The notes under the pieces were generated by a model that ran no database searches, was not told where the DNA came from, and worked only from the letters and a program-made list of their open reading frames with translations. A stretch of 64,000 bases of DNA from Nostoc favosum CHAB5714. Lineage in GTDB: Bacteria > Cyanobacteriota > Cyanobacteriia > Cyanobacteriales > Nostocaceae. Below are positions 56,144 through 64,000 of this stretch, piece after piece. Numbering within the stretch: position 1 is the stretch's first letter; every line of letters starts with the position of its first letter. Both the position numbers and the translations under genes were made by a program. The stretch lies in contig NZ_JAIVFQ010000028.1 of assembly GCF_020829495.1 (NCBI RefSeq), forward strand, positions 17,440 through 81,439. Reading direction: 5' to 3'.

Positions 56144-56874
56144 TCAAATAGCCATGCCAAAGCACCATCAACATCAGCAACCTGCTCCCCTGACGGTATG
56201 GCTGGACGATTTACCATAACAACCTTGACGCCGAGTTCTCGCGCTGCAATAATTTTGGCCTTTGTTGCATCGCCACCGCTATTTTTACTCACGATGGTAT
56301 CAATCTTGTTATGAATCAGGATTTGCCTTTCATTATTGAGGGTAAAGGGCCCGCGATCGCACAATATCACTCCCAGTGGCACTAAAGCATCATCACTAGG
56401 AGGGTCAATCATCCGCATCAGAAACCAAATTTTCTCTAGGTGAGCAAAGGTGGCGAGTTCTTGTCTTCCAACTGTCAAAAATACCCGCTGTGCCTGGTTT
56501 GCTACAGATGCGGCGGCGGCTTCAACGCTGTCAACTTCAATCCAGCGATCGCCACTTACCTTTTCCCAAGGCGGGCGTATTAACATCAAACGGGGTACTC
56601 CGACTTCGGTTGCAGCATCTGCCGCATTGAAGGAAATCTGAGTAGCAAAAGGATGGGTTGCATCAATTAATAAGTCGATTTGCATGACTCGCAAATAGCT
56701 AGCCAATCCAGCCACACCACCAAAGCCTCCAACCCGTAAATCGCCTAAGGGTACTGATGGTTCACGGGTGCGCCCAGCTAGAGATGTGATTGTTTCTAAC
56801 CCTTGGATAGTTGACACTCTAGCAGCTAATTCTGCCGCATCTCCTGTACCACCCAGAATCAAAACGCGCATCAT
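56122..56874 (-). CDS. cobK: Precorrin-6A reductase
   Basis: 250 residues. It reduces (cobalt-)precorrin-6A during cobalamin synthesis. Seen are MMRVLILGGTGDAAELAARV, TSLAGRTREPSVPLGDLRVGGFGG, LLIDATHPFATQISFNAADAA, RVFLTVGRQELATF and TIVSKNSGGDATKAKIIAARELGV, all conserved in CobK. The frame is open upstream to 56937, but TAATG at 56876-56872 makes the ATG at 56874 overlap the stop of the DUF1636 gene by one base. That points to a two-gene operon behind a cobalamin riboswitch. Confidence 0.94.
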   Translation of the reverse strand: MMRVLILGGTGDAAELAARVSTIQGLETITSLAGRTREPSVPLGDLRVGGFGGVAGLASYLRVMQIDLLIDATHPFATQISFNAADAATEVGVPRLMLIRPPWEKVSGDRWIEVDSVEAAAASVANQAQRVFLTVGRQELATFAHLEKIWFLMRMIDPPSDDALVPLGVILCDRGPFTLNNERQILIHNKIDTIVSKNSGGDATKAKIIAARELGVKVVMVNRPAIPSGEQVADVDGALAWLFDQIIHNS

Positions 56875-57290
56875 TAAGATAAAGGTGGAATTTTTGCCAA
56901 AATGCCCTTTTTCAGCGCTTCTGGACGCTCTGACCAAGGCAGTAAACCATCTGCTTTGACATAGTATTGACTAGCACATTCTAGTATCGCAGATGCACTA
57001 CCATCAACGGCTAAATCACCAAATAAATATGTTAATTTGCCCTTGGCAGCAAAGGCAACCACACAGAAACGATTACAAGCACTCATGCATTCAACTTCCT
57101 GAATTGGGAATTCATCTCGTAAGTCCCAATCTTGTGCAAGCTGCTGAAGTTGAGATAGAAGTTTTTGACCGCCACTTTCACCTAAGCGTTTTCCATCTTG
57201 CCAAACGCTAGCACAAGTTTTGCAAACAAATAAAGTATGGTCGGCAACACCCAAGGAACTAGTCGGGGAAATATTTACAGTAGTAGTCAT
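56874..57290 (-). CDS. DUF1636 family protein, probable metal- or Fe-S-binding
   Basis: 138 residues from ATG 57290. Cys motifs are FVCKTCASVW (C23, C26) and VECMSACNRFC. The fold resembles thioredoxin-like 2Fe-2S proteins; DUF1636 proteins are usually found beside cobalamin genes. The frame is open to 57338, but that part lies inside the riboswitch, so 57290 is the start. It overlaps cobK by one base. It might chaperone a metal for B12 synthesis (inference). Confidence 0.85.
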   Translation of the reverse strand: MTTTVNISPTSSLGVADHTLFVCKTCASVWQDGKRLGESGGQKLLSQLQQLAQDWDLRDEFPIQEVECMSACNRFCVVAFAAKGKLTYLFGDLAVDGSASAILECASQYYVKADGLLPWSERPEALKKGILAKIPPLS

Positions 57291-57324
57291 CTGTACCTCG
57301 CAGATTTGTGGAACTGATAAATCT

Positions 57325-57462
57325 ATTTCGGCGGGCATCCTGACTCACTCTATTTGGGATTTTAGATGGCATCTCAAATTGGTTTACAGTTGCTCCCAAG
57401 TGCCGGATTTGCACCGAACTTTAAGAGTTACCTCTGGTAGCTGCTCCCCACCAGAACCCAAT
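57325..57462 (-). promoter_or_regulatory. Cobalamin riboswitch
   Basis: On the minus strand the core reads GTTCGGTGCAAATCCGG, then GCAACTGTAAACC, and ends with GAGTCAGGATGCCCGCC. These are the conserved AAATCC, B12-box-like and AGTCAGGAT(A/G)CC elements of the cobalamin class. It stands 35 bases before the DUF1636 start and would lower expression of DUF1636-cobK when cobalamin is plentiful. Confidence 0.88.
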
Positions 57463-57726
57463 AACCTTATCGATCATACACTAGGGTATCTTGGAAAAGG
57501 ATATTACCAAAAATTGCTCAGGAGCGATCGCTCATCAACTATCGCAGACAGATATGAATTGTTGATTTAATTTTGTCGTAAACTACCCCAAGAAAGCTTA
57601 ATGTCCGAGGCTAGGGACTCTTAAGAATATATTGATTCTGGCTCAAATTACAGAATTTCCTTAATTTGCGCCTTTTATTTTGGCATATTGAGCAAATGTA
57701 TGCTATGGTTAGAAATCGTGTGGTAA

Positions 57727-57800
<74 letters not shown>

Positions 57801-58123
57801 TTTGTTGTACACTGACAGATTCTTTGTCACTGTTAACACAATTAATTTCAATTTTAACTGATATCTTGCAGCATTGTCGATTAGCACCATTGTCCGCCCA
57901 GAAATAAATTTCACAGGCTTTTAGCTTAAGTCCACTCAAGTGGACTCAAACCCTGTTCAGTCTTCTTTAGAAGAATGCAATATTAGCTTCAGAATTCATT
58001 CTGAGGCGGTTGTTGGGACTGGTGCAAGATATTCAATTTAAACAAATTAGAACAAGCGATGCCTAACGCCAAGCCGCCTAGCGTCTACGCCCAAATAAAA
58101 GCAGGCCAACCTGTAATTCCAGT
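57801..58123. other. Gap with palindromic repeat
   Basis: Contains GCGATGCCTAACGCCAAGCC (58058-58077), a diverged member of the palindromic repeat that is inserted in several genes here. No gene. Confidence 0.4.
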
Positions 58124-58765
58124 ATGGTTGGATACCATACACGAGCGTATAGCCAGCAAGTTGAAAGATTAGACTTCAGCAATTTGGAAGTGTGTTGGAG
58201 TGTCTCTCAACAAGAGATATACTGGCAAAGCATTAGTGTCGCAATCTCAGCATCTACTATGGGCAAACTCACGCTGCCGCGCAAAGAAGAAAAGAAAATT
58301 CGGGAGAGTTTTATTAAAAATGATCAATTAGAGGCGGTGATTGGCTTATCACCCAATTTGTTTTATGGCACAGGTATCCCTGCCTGTATTTTGGTGATGT
58401 GTCCACAAGGGGCGAAACCAGTTGAACGCCAGGGAAAAGTTTTGTTTATTAATGCTGATGCTGAATATTATGCAGGTCGCGCTCAAAATTATTTGCGTCC
58501 TGAGCATATTGAAAAAATTTCCTGGGTGTTTGAAAATTTTCTATCTTTACCTGGATATTCAGCAGTAGTAACTAAAGAAGAATTAAGAGATAACGATTAC
58601 AACTGCAATATCCGCCGCTATGCTGACAACGCGCCACCGCCAGAACCGCACGATGTACGGGCGCATTTTTTGGGGGGAATTCCTAAAGTAGAGGTAGAGG
58701 CTAAATCTTCCCTATTAGCAGCGCATGGGTTTGATGCAACTAGGATTTTTGTGGAACGCAATTAA
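58124..58765 (+). pseudogene. Type I restriction HsdM, C-terminal-side fragment
   Basis: From about residue 60 the frame reads KIRESFIKNDQLEAVIGLSPNLFYGTGIPACILVM, GKVLFINADAEYYAGRAQNYLRPEHIEKI and NDYNCNIRRYAD, all typical of HsdM after the catalytic domain. The SAM and NPPF motifs are absent and the first 45 residues are unrelated. The end (FGGIPKVEVEA...) is also short. It is a remnant of a type I modification gene, though the frame remains open. Confidence 0.8.
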
Positions 58766-58767
58766 TT

Positions 58768-59346
58768 ATGACTGCTTTAACCTTACAATTACCTCCTAAT
58801 TTGCAATTTACTGATGAGGAATTTGCACAAATTGTAGCTGTGAATAAAGAATTACGACTAGAGTTAACTGCTGAAGGGAAATTAATTATCATGTCACCCA
58901 CTGGGGGAGAAACGGGAAACCGTAATTTTGAACTGTATCTTGATTTAGGAGTTTGGAACAGACAAAATAAGCTCGGAAAAGCTTTTGATTCTTCTACTGG
59001 GTTTAAACTGCCAAATGGGGCAACTCGTTCACCTGATGCTTCTTGGGTAAGGATAGAAAGATGGGATGCTCTTACCCCAGAACAAAGAAAGAAATTTATC
59101 CCTTTGTGTCCTGATTTTGCAGTGGAATTAGTTTCTGAAACTGATGATGTGGAAGATACTAAAGCAAAAATGGCGGAATACTTAAGAAATGGCTTACAAC
59201 TAGGTTGGTTAATTAATCCTAAAGATAAACAAGTAATAATTTATCGCCCAAATCTTGCACCAGAAGTTTTACAATCTCCCACCATTTTATCGGGTGAAGA
59301 TGTTCTCCCTGGTTTTGTTTTAAATTTACAGCAGATTTTTACATAG
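58768..59346 (+). CDS. Uma2-family (DUF820) putative endonuclease
   Basis: 192 residues, full family length. Seen are the ELRLELTAEGKLIIMSPTGGETG opening, GFKLPNGATRSPDASWVR (PD), DFAVELVSETDDVEDTKAKMAEY (E-x-S and K) and GWLINPKDKQVIIYRP. The fold is PD-(D/E)xK. The family is greatly expanded in cyanobacteria and its job is unknown. It sits between two type I restriction fragments and is probably a later insertion. Confidence 0.9.
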   Translation: MTALTLQLPPNLQFTDEEFAQIVAVNKELRLELTAEGKLIIMSPTGGETGNRNFELYLDLGVWNRQNKLGKAFDSSTGFKLPNGATRSPDASWVRIERWDALTPEQRKKFIPLCPDFAVELVSETDDVEDTKAKMAEYLRNGLQLGWLINPKDKQVIIYRPNLAPEVLQSPTILSGEDVLPGFVLNLQQIFT

Positions 59347-59353
59347 ATGAATG

Positions 59354-59500
59354 ATATCATGTCCGCATAAATAGTTACGCTAACCACAGTCATTACACCC
59401 CACCCCCAACCCCTAAGAGTTCTTCGGGAGGGGAGACAAAGCATAGCTTTGGCGGGGTGGGGTTCTTCGGGTTTCATAAGTAATCAAGCGGACATGATAT
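59354..59500. mobile_element. 147-bp MITE, ATATCATGTCCGC ends, copy D
   Basis: Same ends and length as the copies at 33753 and 41492. It begins 7 bp after the Uma2 stop codon. Confidence 0.85.
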
Positions 59501-59506
59501 GATTAT

Positions 59507-59622
59507 CTTGATTTTATTTCTACAATCACAGAACGTTCTCAAATTAAAACTTTTATAGAATATGATACTGGTGTTGAGCAGCAAGAAGGCAAACTTTATA
59601 GTGTGTTGAGCGTGGAATAACA
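59507..59622 (+). pseudogene. Unidentified coding remnant
   Basis: An open stretch reads DFISTITERSQIKTFIEYD, then TGVEQQEGKLYSVLSVE and a stop, with no start codon. It may belong to the type I restriction locus, but I cannot name it. Confidence 0.3.
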
Positions 59623-59799
59623 GTAAGCCGTCAGTTTCCTGCTGGTACTATTGCAATCACTATTGCAGCAAATATTGCTGATACGGCGATTCTTGGTATT
59701 CCTATGTATTTTCCTGATAGTGTTGTTGGTGCAATTGTTAAAAAGCCTAACAATATTCGTTATAGTCCTGCTTGCTTCAAAACAGCATTAGCAGTATGA
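59605..59799 (+). pseudogene. Type I restriction HsdS fragment
   Basis: The frame reads VERGITVSRQFPAGTIAITIAAN, then IADTAILGIPMYFPDSVVG. The (G)T(I/L)xITIAANIxDxAIL...CFPDSVVG sequence is a hallmark of HsdS target-recognition domains. Only about 60 residues remain before a TGA. Confidence 0.72.
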
Positions 59800-59882
59800 C
59801 GCGACTTGATAGAACCATCTACCACAAATCGATATGTGAAATGATAAGAGCGATCGCATTTAGACAAAGTTGAAAGAAAGTG

Positions 59883-60091
59883 TCAAACTTTTACAGATTT
59901 TTGGTAATTTCCCCTCTCTGTAAATCTCATAAAACACCTCTGGCAATGTCCATCTATCCACAACGCTGGAATTTTAAACCTTGCACCGCAGTTAGGACAT
60001 TCCGAAAGTAAATGTAATTTATGGCGATCGCATCCCTTAGTCGCCTTAAACTGCGATTCAATTTTGTGGCAAGGCGAGTCAGCATTCCCCT
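59883..60091 (-). pseudogene. Zinc-ribbon protein remnant
   Basis: The minus strand encodes GCDRHKLHLLSECPNCGARFKI, then PALWIDGHCQRCFMRF, ending at a TGA. Two Cys pairs (CPNC and CQRC) make a zinc ribbon. There is no start codon, and the frame overlaps the head of the plus-strand gene at 60021. One of the two is spurious in the overlap. Confidence 0.4.
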
Positions 60092-60598
60092 ACCTTTAAC
60101 TGAAGTGCAACGCTTTGAAGGTGGGACACCATCACCAGGAGTTTGGTTTAATTTGCGGGGTCAACGCCAACAAGGATTTGAAGCGTCGCCACATAATGCC
60201 CAAGAAATTGTTACCCTACTCAAAGCTGATGAAAAACGGTTGTGGAATCGCACGGCGGCGGCGTTGCGGGTGAACCCAAATAGACGAGAGTTGCAAGCTT
60301 TGATTTAACAAATAACGCTCAACCAGAAATAATACTGACTATCTCAGCAGGCGCAATAGCATCGTTGAATCAGCCTACACCTGAAATTCAGGGGGAAAAC
60401 ACAGAGCAACGCCGTGACCGGACTATAATTTTGTCTGATAGCAATGAAGTTATTTACACTGATTTTACAGGAAATAACTTACAAAGACTATCTGCCTTCG
60501 CCAAGGTTTCAGGGGTGCGATCCTTGGCTTTATTAGTCGAAAATGCTCATAACTACAGTTTGAGGCGCTGGTCAGAGAAAAATCAGCGCTTTGAATAG
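60021..60598 (+). pseudogene. Frameshifted protein of unknown function
   Basis: The first frame (60021-60308) gives 95 residues ending RRELQALI. The sequence then reads in a second frame as NAQPEIILTISAGAIASLNQPTPEIQ ... AFAKVSGVRSLALLVENAHNYSLRRW to a stop at 60596-60598. Sense and style continue across the change near 60300, so one base was probably gained or lost. I recognise no family. Sequencing error is possible. Confidence 0.5.
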
Positions 60599-60677
60599 CA
60601 CGCCCCTTACTCAAATTTACCCCTCACTTAAATTTAGATTAGAGAGGGGAAAAGCGATCACTATCTCCAAAACTGAA

Positions 60678-60869
60678 TTATTCTTTTTGGTTGGTTTCGG
60701 CTAGACGTTGGTGCTTCAGGTTTTCCAACTGCTGCAACAGAGAGTCTACCTCTGCTTGTAAATGCATCAACTTAGCTTGCTGATCGTCTTGATAATAAGA
60801 CTTGGTTAACTTACTGACCCAGTTAGCCTGGGACTCGCGATCGGAAACACTAGGTAAACAAGTAGGCAT
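60678..60869 (-). CDS. Small coiled-coil protein
   Basis: 63 residues with an ATG start. The region QQAKLMHLQAEVDSLLQQLENLKHQRLAE has clear hydrophobic heptads. I recognise no function. Confidence 0.55.
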   Translation of the reverse strand: MPTCLPSVSDRESQANWVSKLTKSYYQDDQQAKLMHLQAEVDSLLQQLENLKHQRLAETNQKE

Positions 60870-61740
60870 CGCTAATTAAATCCAAAACTTAACTCACACC
60901 ATTAGAAATATTATAATATTGCTTTTTTAAGCTTTATTAAAATATTGTGTATTTTCAATCAATTACTCTAATGGATTTCAGGTTCAATCATAAGAAGACG
61001 GTGATCTTAATGGCTGTGTTCCTGAGAAAACATTGCCCCAAGTGTGCAAAGCTTCCGTCCACTCGATAGTACTTAGCAATACTTAATTGATAGCTTGCCA
61101 ATTATAGTTGTATTAATTATTCTCGCTGTTATTAAGTAATTTACGTAAAAAATTACCTGTAAATTATATTAAATTACGCCAGATTAGGAAAAAATCTAGG
61201 GCGAAGCACTTGTCGTTCGTGTAGAGTCTTTGTACCACTTGCCTACGGCACGCTCCGCGAACGTGGAAGCAAGCTAGCAAGAGCGTCTTTGTCAAGAGAA
61301 GGATAAAACTACCGCAAAGGAAAGGCTGCCTACTGCGTATTTTAAGCTAAAAAATGGAGAAATTAAAGTGGTAAAATACACATAAATACGTTCACGGAGC
61401 GCCTTGCACTAAAGTGGCTTTTTGCAAAGTAGGAATAAGTGTTTCAGAGAGTACTTACGTAAGCCCTATAAATTTGTCTATCATTTTTCACTCCGTCAGC
61501 ATCCCCAGGTCGTCGTGGCGGTTATGATAAACTCACATTCTAAAGAAAATAAAAATGGCAAAATCAAACGCCTGCACCACAAAAAATAATATTCTTACAT
61601 AATATTCATTTTGGAATTAGGGGACTCTTAACTGGGACAGGGCAAAGAAAAATTCACTTTCTACCTCTTCCCCATCCTGCACTTCCCTATGCCACCCTTT
61701 CTAAATATCCAATCCAATACATAAAGAAATTTTAAATCCC
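60870..61740. other. 870-bp gap without recognised features
   Basis: A+T-rich. It has a diverged dispersed repeat (CCTACGGCACGCTCCGCGAACG near 61246). No gene, RNA or strong terminator is seen. It holds the leader of the threonine synthase gene. Confidence 0.4.
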
Positions 61741-62832
61741 GTGACTTTGAGCCTGTCTGTTGCTAAATCTCATCGCCAACCCTGGCCCGGACTGATAGAA
61801 GCCTATCGCAAATACTTGCCTGTCAGCGAAAAAACTCCGATTGTCACTCTGTTGGAGGGTAACACACCCCTAATACCAGCGCCTGCGATCGCAGAACGCA
61901 TTGGCAGGCAAGTACGGGTTTTTGTAAAATACGACGGTCTCAATCCCACCGGCAGCTTCAAAGACCGGGGGATGACTATGGCAATTTCCAAAGCCAAGGA
62001 AGCAGGCGCGAAAGCAGTAATTTGTGCCAGCACGGGTAACACCTCAGCCGCCGCCGCCGCTTATGCAAGGCGTGGAGGTATGAATGCCTTTGTGCTGATT
62101 CCCGACGGTTATGTGGCGTTGGGCAAATTAGCCCAAGCTTTACTGTACGGTGCAGAAGTATTGGCAATTAAAGGGAATTTTGACCAAGCGCTAGAAATTG
62201 TCCGCGAGATGGCCGAAAGCTATCCGGTGACTTTGGTAAATTCCGTCAATCCCTACCGCCTAGAAGGGCAGAAAACAGCAGCCTTTGAAATTGTCGATGC
62301 GCTGGGTGATGCCCCAGACTGGCTGTGTATCCCCGTGGGCAATGCCGGTAATATCACAGCATATTGGATGGGATTTTGTCAATATCATCAAGATGGGAAG
62401 TGCGATCGCTTACCCCGAATGATGGGATTCCAAGCCGCAGGTGCAGCCCCCTTAGTGACCGGTCAGCCAGTAGCAAATCCCGAAACCCTAGCGACAGCAA
62501 TTCGGATTGGCAACCCTGCTAGTTGGGAGTTAGCTGTTGCAGCCCAAACCGCAAGTCAGGGAAATTTTCACGCCGTTACCGATGCAGAAATTCTCGACGC
62601 TTATCGACTTTTGGCAGCATCAGAAGGTATCTTCTGCGAACCTGCTAGCGCCACTTCTGTAGCCGGGTTATTGCAGGTAAAAGATCAAATTCCTACAGGG
62701 GCGACAGTGGTTTGTGTCCTCACAGGTAATGGTCTAAAAGACCCAGATACAGCTATTAAACACAATCACAGTCAATTTAAACAGGGTATTGCAGCAAAAT
62801 TGGGTGCAGTAGCCGAAGCAATGGGATTTTAA
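61741..62832 (+). CDS. thrC: Threonine synthase
   Basis: 363 residues, about the length of the short (type II) bacterial enzyme. It converts O-phosphohomoserine to threonine with PLP. The PLP lysine is K74 in [11 protein letters not shown]. The phosphate-binding turn is [12 protein letters not shown], with [15 protein letters not shown] and [13 protein letters not shown] nearby. The start is GTG at 61741. It stands alone, with no thrB beside it. Confidence 0.95.
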   Translation: MTLSLSVAKSHRQPWPGLIEAYRKYLPVSEKTPIVTLLEGNTPLIPAPAIAERIGRQVRVFVKYDGLNPTGSFKDRGMTMAISKAKEAGAKAVICASTGNTSAAAAAYARRGGMNAFVLIPDGYVALGKLAQALLYGAEVLAIKGNFDQALEIVREMAESYPVTLVNSVNPYRLEGQKTAAFEIVDALGDAPDWLCIPVGNAGNITAYWMGFCQYHQDGKCDRLPRMMGFQAAGAAPLVTGQPVANPETLATAIRIGNPASWELAVAAQTASQGNFHAVTDAEILDAYRLLAASEGIFCEPASATSVAGLLQVKDQIPTGATVVCVLTGNGLKDPDTAIKHNHSQFKQGIAAKLGAVAEAMGF

Positions 62833-63145
62833 GCATTGTGGAACTAAACGCGATCGTAATAGCTAATTGAAAAATTGCGTAGGCATACCCCACCAAAGGT
62901 ATCACAGCCAGAATTTTTCAGTCTGGGGAGTATCAAAATAATCCTAGATAATTTTTAAACAACTAGTTGATCATCTTGTAATGACCGAAACAGACTCATG
63001 ATACAAGCCTCTAAATTTATTTATGCTTACTAAGCGGCTTGCCTTGAGCGACTTGTACTGAGCGTAGTCGAAGTAAGTCGAAAGGAGCCGAAGTATGGGG
63101 ATTATTAATTTTGAATTTTGAATTTTGAATTCGGAGGGAAGCAAC
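62833..63145. other. Intergenic region with dispersed and heptamer repeats
   Basis: TTGAGCGACTTGTACTGAGC (63043-63062) is a dispersed repeat, and TTTTGAA heptamers fill 63107-63131. No gene. Confidence 0.45.
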
Positions 63146-63736
63146 GTGACTCATTCTACTGATATTGCCACTTTAGCCCGGTGGATGGCAGCTGACTTTA
63201 GCAATCAAGAACAAGCTTTTGAAAATCCGCCTTTGTATGCCCACATTCGCGTGTGTATCCGTCCCCTTCCGTTGGAATTGTTCTCAGGCGTAAGTTTGTT
63301 TCTCGAACAAGCTTATGATTTTATGCTCAATCAACCCTACCGGATGCGGGTAATGAAGTTAATTCCGGCAGAAAACCACATTGTTATTGAACACTACACA
63401 GTTAAAGAAGAACAAAAATTTTACGGCGCATCTCGCGATCTTGAACGTTTAAAAGGTTTATCCGTTGACCAATTGGAAAAAATGTCAGGTTGCAACATGC
63501 TCGTAGAGTGGACAGGTAACAGCTTTAAAGGCAGGGTTGAACCTGGAAAATGCTGCATTGTGGTTCGTGACGGCAAAAATACTTATCTAGATAACGAATT
63601 TGAGATTGATGCTAAAGAATTTTCCAGCCTCGACCGAGGAAGGGATTTAGACACTGATGAACATCTGTGGGGTTCTATTGCCGGCCCATTTCACTTTGTC
63701 CGATGGGGTAATTTTGCCGATGAAGTCAAGGTGTAA
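63146..63736 (+). CDS. cpcT: CpcT-type phycobiliprotein lyase
   Basis: 196 residues. It attaches phycocyanobilin to the second cysteine (Cys-153/155) of beta-phycocyanin. Family features are LARWMAADFSNQEQAFENPPLYAHIRVCIRPLP, FLEQAYDFMLNQPYRMRVMKL, GCNMLVEWTGNSFKGRVEPGKCC and DTDEHLWGSIAGPFHFVRW. GGAGGG at 63133-63138 fixes the GTG at 63146 as the start; the TTG at 63125 lies in the repeat. CpeT is the close relative, but length and sequence favour CpcT. Confidence 0.92.
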   Translation: MTHSTDIATLARWMAADFSNQEQAFENPPLYAHIRVCIRPLPLELFSGVSLFLEQAYDFMLNQPYRMRVMKLIPAENHIVIEHYTVKEEQKFYGASRDLERLKGLSVDQLEKMSGCNMLVEWTGNSFKGRVEPGKCCIVVRDGKNTYLDNEFEIDAKEFSSLDRGRDLDTDEHLWGSIAGPFHFVRWGNFADEVKV

Positions 63737-63827
63737 GAAGTTAGGAGTGAGGAGTGAGGAATTAAAACTCATAACTTATTTATCCTGTAATCAGGACTCT
63801 CTAGCGATCGCCTAAAGACTACCATCC

Positions 63828-63912
63828 TATAGCGGTTCCCATTCAGATGCGGTACAACATTACATCACGAGGTGTAGGGGCAAGTCTTTGCCCATTGGTG
63901 TCAACTTAAGCA
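63828..63912. repeat. Left arm of the TATAGCGGTTC element
   Basis: TATAGCGGTTCCC, then GGTGTAGGGGC, then CTTTGCCCATTGGTGTCAAC match the left arm of the element at 40503. The right arm may be lost or beyond the window. Confidence 0.65.
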
Positions 63913-63971
63913 AAAAGAAACCATAAGATGTAATCTAAGAATATCTTGATTGATGTTCTTAGTGATACATC

Positions 63972-64000
63972 ATGAGTACAAAACGTCCAGCCCGAAAAGG
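63972..64000 (+). CDS. Start of a gene cut by the window end (tentative)
   Basis: ATG at 63972 opens a frame MSTKRPARKG to the edge. Too short to identify. Confidence 0.25.

Noticed and set aside
58124..58765. Functional HsdM methyltransferase
   Set aside because: The SAM-binding and NPPF catalytic motifs are missing; only the downstream part is left.

Overview
The window looks like chromosomal DNA of a filamentous, heterocyst-type cyanobacterium of the Nostoc group. The evidence is the many HIP1 octamers (GCGATCGC), a CpcT-type phycobiliprotein lyase, a CruG-like carotenoid glycosyltransferase, an SLH/OprB porin, CHASE2-Ser/Thr kinase and very long PAS/GAF hybrid kinases, heptanucleotide repeats at gene borders, and many short inverted-repeat elements. 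No sequence search was run. All family names come from reading motifs.

Layout. 0-6 kb: CruG-like glycosyltransferase, RNase HI, a CHASE2 protein kinase and a small membrane protein. 6-11 kb: a terminal-inverted-repeat element carrying a 21-bp tandem array, then a decayed XRE gene and GAF remnant leading into a 1301-1309 residue hybrid histidine kinase. 11-30 kb: an organosulfur (sulfonate) island. Intact genes are two sulfonate-type binding lipoproteins, an amidohydrolase, a FAD oxidoreductase overlapping a 2[4Fe-4S] ferredoxin, a porin and ssuD-ssuC-ssuB. Decayed genes are two more binding-protein pieces, a TauD piece, an SfnB/DszC-type flavoprotein piece, a second amidohydrolase with an internal deletion, and a D-2-hydroxyacid dehydrogenase. 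Two parts of the island share a 34-bp inverted repeat that could be a common operator. A dolichol-phosphate-mannose-synthase-like transferase and a TVP38 protein lie inside it.

30-34 kb: a 46-residue one-helix protein and a 971-residue fusion of a PlsY-like membrane domain with a PEP-synthase/rifampin-phosphotransferase-like enzyme. 34-39.4 kb: an XRE gene overlapping a 1623-residue hybrid kinase, the intact counterpart of the decayed pair at 6.5-11 kb. 39.4-41.8 kb: a pile-up of inverted-repeat elements, one triplicated and one nested, plus a 63-bp tandem array. 41.8-48.1 kb: CbiG-CobJ fusion, a candidate type II restriction-modification pair, a hicA remnant, a coiled-coil protein and a Pcs60/AAE3-like CoA ligase. 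48.3-53.3 kb: two exopolysaccharide-type glycosyltransferases and an RTX calcium-binding protein flanked by matching short elements. 53-57.5 kb: transposase remnant, 84-bp tandem array, BMP-family lipoprotein, and a cobalamin riboswitch in front of DUF1636-cobK. 57.7-64 kb: tRNA-Val(GAC), ghosts of a type I restriction system around a Uma2 gene, a frameshifted hypothetical gene, threonine synthase and CpcT.

Two themes stand out. First, repeats shape the genes: palindromic repeats sit in frame inside four reading frames and one supplies a stop codon in a fifth, heptamer repeats supply gene starts and stops, and five unrelated tandem arrays all have periods that are multiples of 21 bp. Second, the sulfonate island contains an unusual gene set and a candidate shared control site.
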